A stretch of 64,000 nucleotides of DNA from Chryseolinea sp. H1M3-3 (GTDB lineage: Bacteria; Bacteroidota; Bacteroidia; Cytophagales; Cyclobacteriaceae). Shown here in pieces: positions 8,083 through 16,819 of this stretch (position 1 is its first letter; every line of letters starts with the position of its first letter). Both the position numbers and the translations under genes were made by a program. Where the stretch lies: positions 62,001-126,000 of the forward strand of contig NZ_JARKMY010000010.1 of the NCBI RefSeq assembly GCF_029360725.1, in the 5' to 3' direction. Below the pieces are notes generated by a model. That model was not told the DNA's origin and ran no database searches. It worked only from the letters and a program-made list of their open reading frames with translations.

Positions 8083-9777
8083 ATGACAATGAGAAAATTG
8101 CGGGTTTTGCTAGTCGTTTTGGCTAGTGTGTGCGTTATTGACACATTTGCCCAAAAGGATACGTCTAGCCTGGCAGACACGGCGGATGTTGCGCAAGATT
8201 GGTTTTTGAAAGACCCAGAAGTTGATAGATATCAGGGAACCAGTACGGAAAAAACTTACGCTACCTTATTGCAGGGTAAACCTTCAAAAAAGATTCGAGT
8301 AGCTGTAATCGACTCTGGTATTGACATAGACCACGAAGATCTTAAGGATGTTATATGGACTAACGATAAGGAAGTGAAAGGAAATGGAATTGACGACGAC
8401 AAAAACGGATATGTCGACGATATACATGGATGGAATTTTATTGGAGGCAAGTCGGGGTCAGTAAATGCCGACACCTATGAAGTAACACGAGAGTATACAC
8501 GATTAAAACCCCTTTATGATTCTATCGATGAGAAGAAAATTAAGAAAAAAGACAGGGCCGAATATGAACTTTGGAAAGTGGTGAAAACCGAATACGAAAA
8601 AGAATTAAAATCGAACCAGGAACAATTTGATGTATTCTCTCAACAATACAGTTTATATGTTAACGCTTTTCGTACCCTTAGCTATTGCGACAGTATTGTC
8701 AGCACCAGCCTTGGTGTAAATTCAGTTTCCAAATCTTCCTTATCATCCCTCACTACAGCAAATGACACTGTTCTTTTTGCTAAGGAAACTTTGTTGAAAG
8801 TTTTGGAAAATGTAGAGGGTGATATTATGGTCGCTGATTTTCTTGAAGAGCTGAGAGTTTACATCGACGACTTGCAGGAAGGCGTCGATCACTTTAAGGC
8901 TGCCGTTGAATTTGGTTACAATACAGAATACAATTCAAGATTAATTGTTGGCGATAATCCCAATGATCCTTACGAAAAAAATTATGGGAACAACGACGTA
9001 AAAGGTGGAGATGCAAAACACGGAACTCATGTAGCGGGCATTATCGGTGCCAATCGAAAAAATGATATTGGAGTTAAAGGGATTGCAGATAATGTTGAAA
9101 TAATTGCCATTCGTGTTGTTCCACCCAATGGTGACGAACGCGACAAGGATATTGCCAACGGAATAATTTATGCAGTGGATAATGGAGCTCAAATTATTAA
9201 CATGAGTTTTGGAAAAGACTATTCACCACACAAGGAAGCGGTGGATAAGGCAGTAAAATATGCCGAGCAAAAAGGTGTATTATTGATGCACGCGGCAGGC
9301 AATGAAGGAGAAAACCTTGACAATACGGCACAGTTCCCTACCCGCCAGTATAAGAATAAGAAAGTAGCTCAAACCTGGATGGAGATCGGTGCCTCGTCGT
9401 GGGGAAAAGACAGTAGTTTAGTAGCATCGTTCTCAAACTATGGCAAGAAAACAGTCGACTTGTTTGCCCCTGGGGTTGAGATCTATTCAACGACGCCCGG
9501 CAACACCTATGAAGATCTTCAGGGTACGAGTATGGCCTGTCCTATTGCAAGTGGCGTGGCTGCACTGGTATGGTCATATTTTCCGGACCTTACTGCAACA
9601 CAAATAAGAGAAGTTCTGAACCAGTCATCGCGTCGGTTTGATGGACTGAAAGTTACCCAGCCCGGCAGTAGTAATACCGTTCCCTTTAATCAGCTGAGCA
9701 TTACCGGTGGAATGGTCAATGCCTATGAAGCTATTAAACTTGCACAGACCATTAAATTCCAGGCTGCTAAAAAATAA
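8083..9777 (+). CDS. Secreted S8 subtilisin-family serine protease with large insertion
   Basis: The 564-residue protein starts with a signal peptide (MTMRKLRVLLVVLASVCVID, ending FAQ). The catalytic triad is complete: Asp77 (VAVIDSGIDIDHEDL), His313 (HGTHVAGIIGA) and Ser483 (GTSMACPIASG). The oxyanion Asn lies in HAAGNEGEN. Asp and His are 236 residues apart, against about 30 in subtilisin; the insertion (about 110-300) is highly charged and helical. There is no C-terminal Por-sorting domain. Subtilases of this type degrade protein outside the cytoplasm. The gene starts divergently from the caspase gene and ends at a strong terminator. Confidence 0.95.
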   Translation: MTMRKLRVLLVVLASVCVIDTFAQKDTSSLADTADVAQDWFLKDPEVDRYQGTSTEKTYATLLQGKPSKKIRVAVIDSGIDIDHEDLKDVIWTNDKEVKGNGIDDDKNGYVDDIHGWNFIGGKSGSVNADTYEVTREYTRLKPLYDSIDEKKIKKKDRAEYELWKVVKTEYEKELKSNQEQFDVFSQQYSLYVNAFRTLSYCDSIVSTSLGVNSVSKSSLSSLTTANDTVLFAKETLLKVLENVEGDIMVADFLEELRVYIDDLQEGVDHFKAAVEFGYNTEYNSRLIVGDNPNDPYEKNYGNNDVKGGDAKHGTHVAGIIGANRKNDIGVKGIADNVEIIAIRVVPPNGDERDKDIANGIIYAVDNGAQIINMSFGKDYSPHKEAVDKAVKYAEQKGVLLMHAAGNEGENLDNTAQFPTRQYKNKKVAQTWMEIGASSWGKDSSLVASFSNYGKKTVDLFAPGVEIYSTTPGNTYEDLQGTSMACPIASGVAALVWSYFPDLTATQIREVLNQSSRRFDGLKVTQPGSSNTVPFNQLSITGGMVNAYEAIKLAQTIKFQAAKK

Positions 9778-9805
9778 CGAACACAAAACGTTCGATAGCG
9801 AAACA

Positions 9806-9839
9806 GAAAAGTCCGGAAGACAATGTCCGGACTTTTTTT
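9806..9839 (+). terminator. Rho-independent terminator of the subtilase gene
   Basis: The stem AAGTCCGGA / TCCGGACTT with loop AGACAATG is followed by seven T residues, starting 29 bases after the stop codon. Confidence 0.9.
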
Positions 9840-10031
9840 GTGCCGAAAATTTCCCACACACTCACGCAAAGTGCGTGATGATTTAGTCTAATAATTACCG
9901 ACTTCAGTACCGCGTTTCAGTGAAACCCTGCCTTCGCTTCGTACAACGGGTCATTTACACGTCCGAAAAAATCAGCCTTAACGCGTCTTATAGAAATGAC
10001 AAGGGCGGTGTAGCTTTTCATCTTCTTAGTG

Positions 10032-10955
10032 ATGCGCTACATGAAATCTTTTTTACGGGTTAGCTTTTTGTTCTTTATAGGCCTTAATACTTGTGCCCAT
10101 GGTGCTGAATCCAAAGCTGGTTTTTTTCTCCCTGAAAATGTTTCCGAGGTCACTTTCAAATTTCAGTCTATTCGAAATTTAATTGTATTGCCCGTCATTA
10201 TTAATGATTCTATAAAAGTCAATCTAATTCTCGATACGGGTTGCAGGAACCTGGTATTGTTCGGAAAAAAATTTCAAAAGCTATTTAAAACGGAACCTGA
10301 TAAGAAAATTCAATTTTCAGGCTTAGGTATAGGAGATGCCATTCACGGCAAACTCGCTTTGAATAACAAGGTTTCCATTCATGCGGTACTCGGTGAAAAA
10401 ATTCCCGTGGTTCTCGTGTCGGAAAAAAATCTGTTCTCTGCGTATTCAGACATCCATGGTGTTATTGGCTATGATATCTTTATCAAGTTTGAAATTGAAC
10501 TGGATCACATGAGGCAACTGATCACGTTTAGACCAGCCGCTACTGCAACGCTTTCGTCCGATTACGAAAAAATTCCGCTGCGCATTGAAGACGCCAGGCC
10601 ACTAATTCAATCCCGAATATTTTTAACTGAGGGTGACGGACAATCATGTGATCTCATGTTGGATACTGGTTCATCGCTCGGTCTTTTAGTAAAAACATCC
10701 GATCTCAAGAAATTTCCGCGAAGCATCCACCAAAAGATTTTGGGTAAAGGCCTCAATGGTGATGTAATTGGTATAGAAACGACTGCCGAAAGGCTAATGC
10801 TTGATACTTTTGAAATTTATGCCATACCCGCCGGCGTCACTTACTCGTCATGGCATAATTATGCCTCTGTCGGCATGGATGTCATGAAAAACTACACCGT
10901 TGTATTGAATTATTGTAAAGCTTATGCAGGGTTTAAAAAGTACACCGCGCGTTAA
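10032..10955 (+). CDS. Exported two-domain aspartyl protease (retropepsin-like)
   Basis: The 307-residue protein starts with a signal peptide (MKSFLRVSFLFFIGLNTCA region). It holds two DTG active-site motifs, LILDTGCRNLVLFG near residue 70 and LMLDTGSSLGLLV near residue 215, each followed by a hydrophobic-Gly element. That is the duplicated arrangement of pepsin-like enzymes, in the bacterial Asp_protease_2 style. It probably cleaves periplasmic or surface proteins. The frame opens with GTG at 10029, then ATG at 10032 and 10041; 10041 (MKSFLRV) gives the most standard signal peptide. The end overlaps the convergent TerC gene by four bases. Confidence 0.85.
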   Translation: MRYMKSFLRVSFLFFIGLNTCAHGAESKAGFFLPENVSEVTFKFQSIRNLIVLPVIINDSIKVNLILDTGCRNLVLFGKKFQKLFKTEPDKKIQFSGLGIGDAIHGKLALNNKVSIHAVLGEKIPVVLVSEKNLFSAYSDIHGVIGYDIFIKFEIELDHMRQLITFRPAATATLSSDYEKIPLRIEDARPLIQSRIFLTEGDGQSCDLMLDTGSSLGLLVKTSDLKKFPRSIHQKILGKGLNGDVIGIETTAERLMLDTFEIYAIPAGVTYSSWHNYASVGMDVMKNYTVVLNYCKAYAGFKKYTAR

Positions 10956-11665
10956 ATTCTCTTGGCAGCCTTCTTCCTGATTTTCATATTTAAAATTTCA
11001 ACTCCAAGCGCAAAGGCCATCGAGAAGTAAATGTATCCCTTGGGCACATGTACATGTAATCCTTCCATTACAAGGACCATACCGATCATCAGTAAAAACG
11101 AAATGGCCAGAAGTTTCATTGTTGGGTGATTGTTAATAAAGCTGCTGATCTTTTTCGAAAAGATTAACATCACTCCGAGAGAAATGACAATTGCTATAAT
11201 AATAATGGCGAGATTTTCCACTAATCCTACCGCAGTTAAGATGGAGTCTAAGCTAAATACCAAATCCAGCAATACGATCTGAATGATCGCAGAGCGAAAG
11301 GTAAGCACTTTCACATCCCGGTCTTCGTGTTTACCTTCCAGCTTCGCGTGCATTTCAGAAGTACTTTTCGCCAGAAGGAACAGACCACCAATCACCAATA
11401 TCAGATCGCGATAGCTCAGAGTAAATTCTTGGATTGTGAATATCGGCGCACGCAGTCCTATAATCCAATTGACACCCAACAGGAGAAGAATCCGCACAAT
11501 CAACGCCAGGGTTATCCCAATATTACGGGCTTTGCTTTGCTGAGAAACAGGTAAGCGACCACTGACAATTGATATGAATACGATATTGTCAATCCCTAAA
11601 ACAATTTCGAGGAATGTTAATGTTAGTAAGCTGATTAGACCCTCAGCTGATAATAGTTCTACCAT
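10952..11665 (-). CDS. TerC-family integral membrane protein
   Basis: The 237-residue, largely hydrophobic protein has about seven membrane helices. The family signatures are FLEIVLGIDNIVFISIVSG near the N-terminus and LLDLVFSLDSILTAVGL in the middle; the paired acidic residues in the membrane (E..D and D..D) are thought to bind metal. TerC/Alx/YkoY proteins export manganese or supply metal to secreted enzymes. The start is three bases after the stop of the MlaD-like gene, so it is probably the last gene of the lipid-transport operon. Confidence 0.92.
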   Translation of the reverse strand: MVELLSAEGLISLLTLTFLEIVLGIDNIVFISIVSGRLPVSQQSKARNIGITLALIVRILLLLGVNWIIGLRAPIFTIQEFTLSYRDLILVIGGLFLLAKSTSEMHAKLEGKHEDRDVKVLTFRSAIIQIVLLDLVFSLDSILTAVGLVENLAIIIIAIVISLGVMLIFSKKISSFINNHPTMKLLAISFLLMIGMVLVMEGLHVHVPKGYIYFSMAFALGVEILNMKIRKKAAKRI

Positions 11666-11668
11666 GAA

Positions 11669-12646
11669 TTATTTATTTTGCTCCTTAACTTTTTTTGCCT
11701 GTTTCCTGAAATAACCCCGAAACAGAAAGTTGTGACGCAATGCTTCCATATTTTGATCGAGTTTAACGGACGCGGATTGTGCATTGCTTAAAGTATGTCG
11801 AAGTTTATTTGCAAATGTACTGTCGGATACTAACACCCCGATAGCGTTATTCTCGTCATTGAATTTCGCAACCACCTCTTTTAGGTCTTCAGACATTACT
11901 TTTGCATTCACACCTGCCTCCGCTACGTTTTGTAGTGCACTATTAAATGTGGTGGCGTAGGTTGAATCTTTAATAAGTTTTGTAACAAGACCCTCGCCAC
12001 TATTTATTTCAGAAACTAATTTTTTCAAGTCTACCGTGGCTTGATTTGTATTTTGACTTGCTAAACGGAGGGAATTAATCGTTTCGCGAAGATCACGAGA
12101 TAGCTCTCCCTCGTTTAAAAGCTCTCCAACCACGCCTTGTCCCTTGTTAATTTTTGCTGTGATCATTTTTAAGTCGTCAGTTAAGGAACGCGTATTTGAT
12201 CCAACATCTTTGGCAATATTAATTAAATCTTGGGTATCGGTAGGTGAAAGTGAATTGATTGTATCATTATCCTGGATCGATTCATTTGAAGACCCGGGTC
12301 TTATGATCACAATCTTATTTCCAACCAGACCGTCAGATCCTATAAAGGCGGTCGCATCTCCCCTGATGTATTCATTCTGTTTATCTTTTAAGGAAAGGCT
12401 CACCACTACTTTTCCTTCTGAAATAATCGTCACACTTTTAACGGTTCCTATCTTTACGCCAGACAACCATACATTATCGCCCTCAGTCAGTCCTTCCACG
12501 TTTTTGAAAATAGCAGATACGGTAAAAGTTTTATTAAAAACATTGCGCTCACTGCCGATGTAAAAAATGGCAACGAAAAACAGAATTATGCCAGTGATCA
12601 CAAATATCCCTAACCTTATATTTTCTCTATATTCTTTGGGTTCCAT
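11669..12646 (-). CDS. mlaD: MCE-domain lipid-transport protein (MlaD-like)
   Basis: The 325-residue protein has one N-terminal membrane helix (LGIFVITGIILFFVAIFYIG) and an MCE domain at about 40-115 (FTVSAIFKNVEGLTEGDNV, KIGTVKSV, LVGNKIVII). The rest is a long helical region probably forming a coiled coil across the periplasm. MCE proteins form hexameric rings on the periplasmic face of the MlaE-MlaF transporter and carry phospholipids between membranes. It follows the ATPase gene by 10 bases. The helical tail is longer than in E. coli MlaD (183 residues), as in other Bacteroidota. Confidence 0.9.
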   Translation of the reverse strand: MEPKEYRENIRLGIFVITGIILFFVAIFYIGSERNVFNKTFTVSAIFKNVEGLTEGDNVWLSGVKIGTVKSVTIISEGKVVVSLSLKDKQNEYIRGDATAFIGSDGLVGNKIVIIRPGSSNESIQDNDTINSLSPTDTQDLINIAKDVGSNTRSLTDDLKMITAKINKGQGVVGELLNEGELSRDLRETINSLRLASQNTNQATVDLKKLVSEINSGEGLVTKLIKDSTYATTFNSALQNVAEAGVNAKVMSEDLKEVVAKFNDENNAIGVLVSDSTFANKLRHTLSNAQSASVKLDQNMEALRHNFLFRGYFRKQAKKVKEQNK

Positions 12647-12656
12647 AGTCGTAGTT

Positions 12657-13433
12657 TTAATAATTGAAAAACTGTTTTAAGTCTGCGTCGTCACTTTTCT
12701 TTAATTCATCAAATGTTCCTTCGATTTTATTGTATCCACCGAACAGGGCGATGATTCGGTCAGAAGTATGGCGTGCACAGCTAATGTCATGTGTGATGAT
12801 GATTGAAGCGGTGTTATATTTATCGCGAACCTCTAAAATCAAATCGTTAATTTCTCCGGATGTTACCGGGTCCAACCCTGCAGTGGGCTCATCATATAAC
12901 ATAATTTTAGGCTTCAGTATTAACGTTCGGGCTATCCCAACCCGTTTTTTCATTCCACCGGATAATTCAGCAGGAGACTGATTGACAGCTTTTTCTAAGC
13001 CCACGTCCGTTAACGCATTCATAACAAGTTCGTTTAATTCGCTTTTATCATAAATACCGCGGTTTCTTTTCAGTGGAAATTCTAAATTTTCCCTTACCGT
13101 CATGGAGTCATACAATGCGCTGCCTTGAAAGGAGAACCCCACCTGTTGCCTCAGCTCATCCAGCTTCTGACGATTAAGTGATGGAACATCATATCCCAAT
13201 ACATTTATTTCTCCCTCGTCAGGTTTTAGCAAACCAACCATACATTTTATAAGCACCGATTTTCCTGTTCCCGACCTGCCCAAAATCACCAGGTTTTCAC
13301 GATCGTACAAATCAAGGTTGAGGTCGCGAAGCACCTTTAGGTCACCAAAACTTTTTTTCAGATGACGTACTTCGGCCACCTTTTCTCTTGTAGAAGGATT
13401 CTCGGGGTTTGTGAAAATTGTTTCCTTAGTCAT
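12657..13433 (-). CDS. mlaF: ABC transporter ATPase of the Mla type
   Basis: The 258-residue protein is a complete ABC ATPase: Walker A GRSGTGKS, Q-loop in QVGFSFQGSALYDSMTV, signature LSGGMKKRVGIARTL, Walker B IMLYDEP with catalytic Glu, D-loop GLDP and switch His in IIITHD. The SFQ-ALYDSMTV Q-loop region and the GGMKKRV signature are characteristic of MlaF. It powers lipid movement through the MlaE permease. Its start overlaps the stop of the permease gene by four bases, indicating translational coupling. Confidence 0.93.
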   Translation of the reverse strand: MTKETIFTNPENPSTREKVAEVRHLKKSFGDLKVLRDLNLDLYDRENLVILGRSGTGKSVLIKCMVGLLKPDEGEINVLGYDVPSLNRQKLDELRQQVGFSFQGSALYDSMTVRENLEFPLKRNRGIYDKSELNELVMNALTDVGLEKAVNQSPAELSGGMKKRVGIARTLILKPKIMLYDEPTAGLDPVTSGEINDLILEVRDKYNTASIIITHDISCARHTSDRIIALFGGYNKIEGTFDELKKSDDADLKQFFNY

Positions 13434-14185
13434 CGTCTGAAGAGATTTATTACCTGTAACGTCACCAAATCCAGTATAAAAATTGAAAGCATCGAAACAA
13501 CGACAGCGATATTCGCAGCCTTACCTACTCCTGTGGTGCCTTTATCTGAATGATATCCTGCAAAACATCCGACAATTCCAATTGCAAAGCCAAAGAATGC
13601 TGATTTTATCAAAGACGAAAATATATCGAGGTATGTAATAGACTCTGCAACCTCATTAAAAAACAAAAGAAAGCTTGAATTATTGATGGAGTTTACCATA
13701 AAAAAGGACCCTAAAAGTCCCACCACATCCGTATAAACGACGAGAATAGGTACCATCAAGGTTGTGGCCATTACACGCGTTACGACCAAATAAGAAAACG
13801 GTCTGGTCCCCGATACCTCCATGGCATCTATCTGTTCTGAAACTTGCATACTACCTAACTCCGCTCCAATATTAGAGCCCAATTTACCGGCACAGATCAA
13901 GCCGGTGATTAATGGCCCGAGCGACCTTACTACGGCTTGAGAAACAAGTGAAGGCAGCCACGATTCGGCGCCAAAAGAGGCTAAGGATGGTCTGGATTGC
14001 TTAGTGAAAACTATTCCAGCAATGAATGCCGTAAACGTGATGAGAAACCAGGATTTATTACCCATCGCGAAACATTGTCGCATGATTTCTCTTCCTTCAT
14101 AAGGTGGAAATATTGCCTCTTTAAAAAATCGACTAATGAATCTGTATATCTCTGCAATTTGTAAAAGAAGTCTTCTGAAGTTCAT
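13430..14185 (-). CDS. mlaE: MlaE-family lipid ABC permease
   Basis: The 251-residue membrane protein opens with an amphipathic segment and then five or so membrane helices. The family core is clear: GLICAGKLGSNIGAELGSM followed by EQIDAMEVSG and a later Gly-rich helix (FGFAIGIVGCFAGYHSDKGTTGVG). MlaE dimers form the channel that moves phospholipid between inner membrane and MCE ring. It is the first gene of the operon mlaE-mlaF-mlaD-terC, transcribed from the spacer at 14186-14324. Confidence 0.93.
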   Translation of the reverse strand: MNFRRLLLQIAEIYRFISRFFKEAIFPPYEGREIMRQCFAMGNKSWFLITFTAFIAGIVFTKQSRPSLASFGAESWLPSLVSQAVVRSLGPLITGLICAGKLGSNIGAELGSMQVSEQIDAMEVSGTRPFSYLVVTRVMATTLMVPILVVYTDVVGLLGSFFMVNSINNSSFLLFFNEVAESITYLDIFSSLIKSAFFGFAIGIVGCFAGYHSDKGTTGVGKAANIAVVVSMLSIFILDLVTLQVINLFRR

Positions 14186-14324
14186 TCACTTTTAATTTCT
14201 GCTCGAAGAAGAGAAATTACGTGCCATCTGTAATCCATTGTTTTAGACACCCAATAACGCTTCTAAGCATGGAAAGATAACCGCGCTGTGGATTTAAATA
14301 CCCAATGTTACATGGTACAATATT

Positions 14325-14840
14325 CTACGCTTTGCCAGAACGTTTAGACTTTTTCCGGGTATGGAAGGTGGTAGCCTCGTCCAAGGAATGAGAACTATAT
14401 AATTCGTTTTCGCTTTCTGCTAGATCGGATAACTTAACGTAAAACTTTTTTAAAACCATCAGTTCATCCTCCGTTAAATCTTCAATATCGATCAACCGGT
14501 TACTCGCCAATTCCTGACATGCAATCAATTCATTCAGCTTAAGTTGCAATGCGAGGGTATCTTTATTTTGTGATTGCTGGATAATGAATACCATCAAAAA
14601 TGTAATGATGGTCGTGCCAGTATTAATTACCAATTGCCAGGTATCGGAAAAATTAAAGATTGGCCCGCTCAGCGCCCAAATAACGATCAGGCTAAAAGCA
14701 AGAATAGTAGCCCCAGGCCTGCCCGCCGCCCGTGTTACGGTCGTTGAAATTCTGTCAAAGAAAGTTGCCTTGTTGTGTGGGATTTTTGTGACGGATTGTT
14801 GACTTGATTTTCCATTGGCGGGTTTACCATTTCTTTTCAT
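14325..14840 (-). CDS. Low-affinity iron permease family membrane protein
   Basis: The 171-residue protein has a basic hydrophilic N-terminus (about 25 residues), then FDRISTTVTRAAGRPGATIL and two membrane helices (LAFSLIVIWALSG; TIITFLMVFIIQQSQNKDT). The RxGRP segment and IQQSQNKD motif define the bacterial family related to fungal Fet4 low-affinity iron permeases. With only two helices it is much smaller than Fet4, so a transport role is uncertain. The C-terminal third is helical, acidic and cytoplasmic. It lies just upstream of the topoisomerase gene on the same strand, 61 bases away. Confidence 0.8.
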   Translation of the reverse strand: MKRNGKPANGKSSQQSVTKIPHNKATFFDRISTTVTRAAGRPGATILAFSLIVIWALSGPIFNFSDTWQLVINTGTTIITFLMVFIIQQSQNKDTLALQLKLNELIACQELASNRLIDIEDLTEDELMVLKKFYVKLSDLAESENELYSSHSLDEATTFHTRKKSKRSGKA

Positions 14841-14901
14841 AAATTATTAGCGTTTTGAATAATAGTAAAACGCAAATAAGAAGTAAAATGCTAACCCTCC
14901 A

Positions 14902-15939
14902 TTAAAGTTTCTTGAGAATCTTCATTAAAACTTTTTCTTCTTGAGTCAGGTCACTATGATCATCAGGTTTTTCAATTGCATCCAACTCGCGTAAATATTT
15001 TTGTAAATTATCCTCTTCGTAGAGGCGAATAATTTCCGGATGAACATAATACTTCTTACAGATGGTACGGGTATTTCCCAACTTTGAACTTACCTCATCC
15101 AAAGCTGCGACTATATTCTTCTTTTTTTCTGCTTGCGTATGTGCGTCACCCAGTGCCTTGAAAGAACTTAGAATGGAAAGGGATCCCGCCCACGTGCGGA
15201 AGTCTTTCGCCGAAAAATCCTTACCTGTCGATTCGCGGATATAGTTATTAATCATTCCCGAATCGATGCTACAGCGAACCCCATTCTCATCGAGATATTG
15301 AAAAAGCTCTTTACCAGGAATATCTTTACACGCTTGAACAATTTTGGCTAACCTTTTATTTTTTAACGTAACGGAATGGTATACGCCTTTTTTACCTTTA
15401 AAAGAAAATTTGAGAGTGGCTCCATTGATATCCACATGGCCGTCTTTTAATGTGGTAAGACCATAGGAACCATACAGTCGTTCATACTCGCTATTTCCAA
15501 TTCTAATGAATGTACGCTCCATTAAACTTACGACGGTGGCAAGAACTTTTTCTTTAGAAAGGTTGGACCTGGAGATGTCATTTTCCATTTTCCTTCTCAT
15601 CTGAGGAAGTACTTTTCCAAATTCATAGAGGCGGTGAAATTTTGTTTGATTGCGAACCGTATTCCAGTTCGGATGATACTTATATTGTTTTCTGTTTTTT
15701 ACATCATAACCCGTAACCTGGATGTGGCCGTTTGGGCTTGGGCAAATCCATACTTTGGTCCAGGCTGGCGGAATTACCAGCCTTTTAATCCTCAATAAAG
15801 TCTCTTTGTCTTTTATCAGTTCGCCGTTCAAAGAATAGCTAAAGCCTGTTCCACGCTTTTCCCGAATTATCCCTGGGTTGCCATCAGTAACATATTCCAG
15901 GCTTGCCAAGGCAGCTGTGCGCTTATAATTCCGATGCAT
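14902..15939 (-). CDS. DNA topoisomerase IB, poxvirus-like
   Basis: A 345-residue type IB topoisomerase, which relaxes supercoils through a 3'-phosphotyrosine intermediate. The N-terminal domain carries the conserved RLVIPPAWTKVWICP and GHIQVTGYD blocks; the catalytic domain has RIGNSEY, a Lys in LKFSFKGKKG, an Arg in KDFRTWAGS and the probable nucleophilic Tyr in CKKYYVHPEI. Length matches bacterial enzymes of the poxvirus type (about 330-350). The frame extends up to a GTG at 15969; the ATG at 15939 (MHRNYKRTA) was preferred. Bacteria with this enzyme normally also have topoisomerase IA, so it is accessory. Confidence 0.93.
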   Translation of the reverse strand: MHRNYKRTAALASLEYVTDGNPGIIREKRGTGFSYSLNGELIKDKETLLRIKRLVIPPAWTKVWICPSPNGHIQVTGYDVKNRKQYKYHPNWNTVRNQTKFHRLYEFGKVLPQMRRKMENDISRSNLSKEKVLATVVSLMERTFIRIGNSEYERLYGSYGLTTLKDGHVDINGATLKFSFKGKKGVYHSVTLKNKRLAKIVQACKDIPGKELFQYLDENGVRCSIDSGMINNYIRESTGKDFSAKDFRTWAGSLSILSSFKALGDAHTQAEKKKNIVAALDEVSSKLGNTRTICKKYYVHPEIIRLYEEDNLQKYLRELDAIEKPDDHSDLTQEEKVLMKILKKL

Positions 15940-16128
15940 TTTGATTGACTCAAGTCGGGTTATATGCACAGCTCGTACGGTATGTTGATAATACTTAATA
16001 CTTAATATTAAGATTATTATTGAATGAAAGCAATAGTGTGAATAGTGTAGTCGCTAAAGTACAGCATGACGAGATAACCATGATCCAATCATTGTTAAGG
16101 TAACTATAGCATAGTCGGTTAAAGGTAA

Positions 16129-16144
16129 CCGGAGGAAACTCCGG
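16129..16144. other. Perfect hairpin with GAAA tetraloop
   Basis: CCGGAG-GAAA-CTCCGG is a 6-bp stem closed by a GNRA loop. It lies in the 288-base spacer upstream of the topoisomerase gene (15940-16227). No T-run follows, so it is not a clear terminator. The rest of that spacer shows nothing I can name. Confidence 0.4.
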
Positions 16145-16227
16145 CCTGGGTTTTACGGCACTAATCTTATCCGATACCAGCTTCATCGAGGTAAACATGA
16201 CACGTACGGTTAAATCAAATGGTTAGA

Positions 16228-16581
16228 CTATTTTTTTGTTTTGTGGATATCCTCAACCTCGCGGATAAAATTGTTCACTTTAACGTCCGCATAAGCGCCA
16301 TAAGCATCCACCAGGATTCCCTTTCTTCCGTCAGCGGTTTCGATCCAATAAAGAATCGCGTTGTCCTGTGGATCTGAGTACCCTTCGAAGCGATGAAAAT
16401 TAGGAATGTGCACTTCTGATGCTGAATAAAACTTGTCCCCCATTTCATCTGTAAGTCCTTTGGAGGTAATCTTAAAATTTTCCGAATATCCTTGTTGTAG
16501 GGCTTTATTAATCTTCTCGGTTAGCGTGGGCATTTTTTCAGTAGCATCAAATTTATCTCGATCGTTTACGTTGGCTTTCAT
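16228..16581 (-). CDS. Small conserved Bacteroidota protein (often named PRPP synthetase, probably wrongly)
   Basis: A 117-residue soluble protein. The middle part reads HRFEGYSDPQDNAILYWIE and then GRKGILVDAYGAYAD, a pairing that I remember from short Bacteroidota proteins frequently labelled phosphoribosylpyrophosphate synthetase. At 117 residues it is far too short for that enzyme (about 310) and shows no PRPP-binding motif, so the label should not be carried over. The leader contains TTGGCAAGATTTTTAA (16620-16605), similar to the boxes upstream of neighbouring stress genes. Function unknown. Confidence 0.7.
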   Translation of the reverse strand: MKANVNDRDKFDATEKMPTLTEKINKALQQGYSENFKITSKGLTDEMGDKFYSASEVHIPNFHRFEGYSDPQDNAILYWIETADGRKGILVDAYGAYADVKVNNFIREVEDIHKTKK

Positions 16582-16770
16582 AATATTTGGTTTACTTATT
16601 TATTTTAAAAATCTTGCCAATCGTAAAAACCATTGGTTTTGCCACAAAAAAGGTGGGTAATTGTAGAAACGGTGCCACAGTTTTTGGAACTTGACGGAAT
16701 TATCTACATAGAAAATTTTAAACTTAAGCTGTTGACAAAGCAGTCTAGATAAATATGGGTATCACCTGTT

Positions 16771-16803
16771 AAAAAAAAAGCCACCCTGAAGGCAGCTTTT
16801 TCA
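16771..16803 (-). terminator. Terminator of the YciF-like gene
   Basis: On the minus strand AAAAAGCTGCC-TTCAGGGT-GGCTTTTTTTTT forms a stem ending in a nine-T run, about 17 bases after the stop codon at 16820. Confidence 0.8.
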
Positions 16804-16819
16804 ATCACGTCATTTTGGA

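Noticed and set aside
15995-16198. 67-codon minus-strand frame
   Set aside because: Irregular composition; it runs through a perfect hairpin and a typical spacer, with no neighbour link.
16228-16581. PRPP synthetase label
   Set aside because: The protein is about a third of the enzyme's length and has no PRPP-binding motif.
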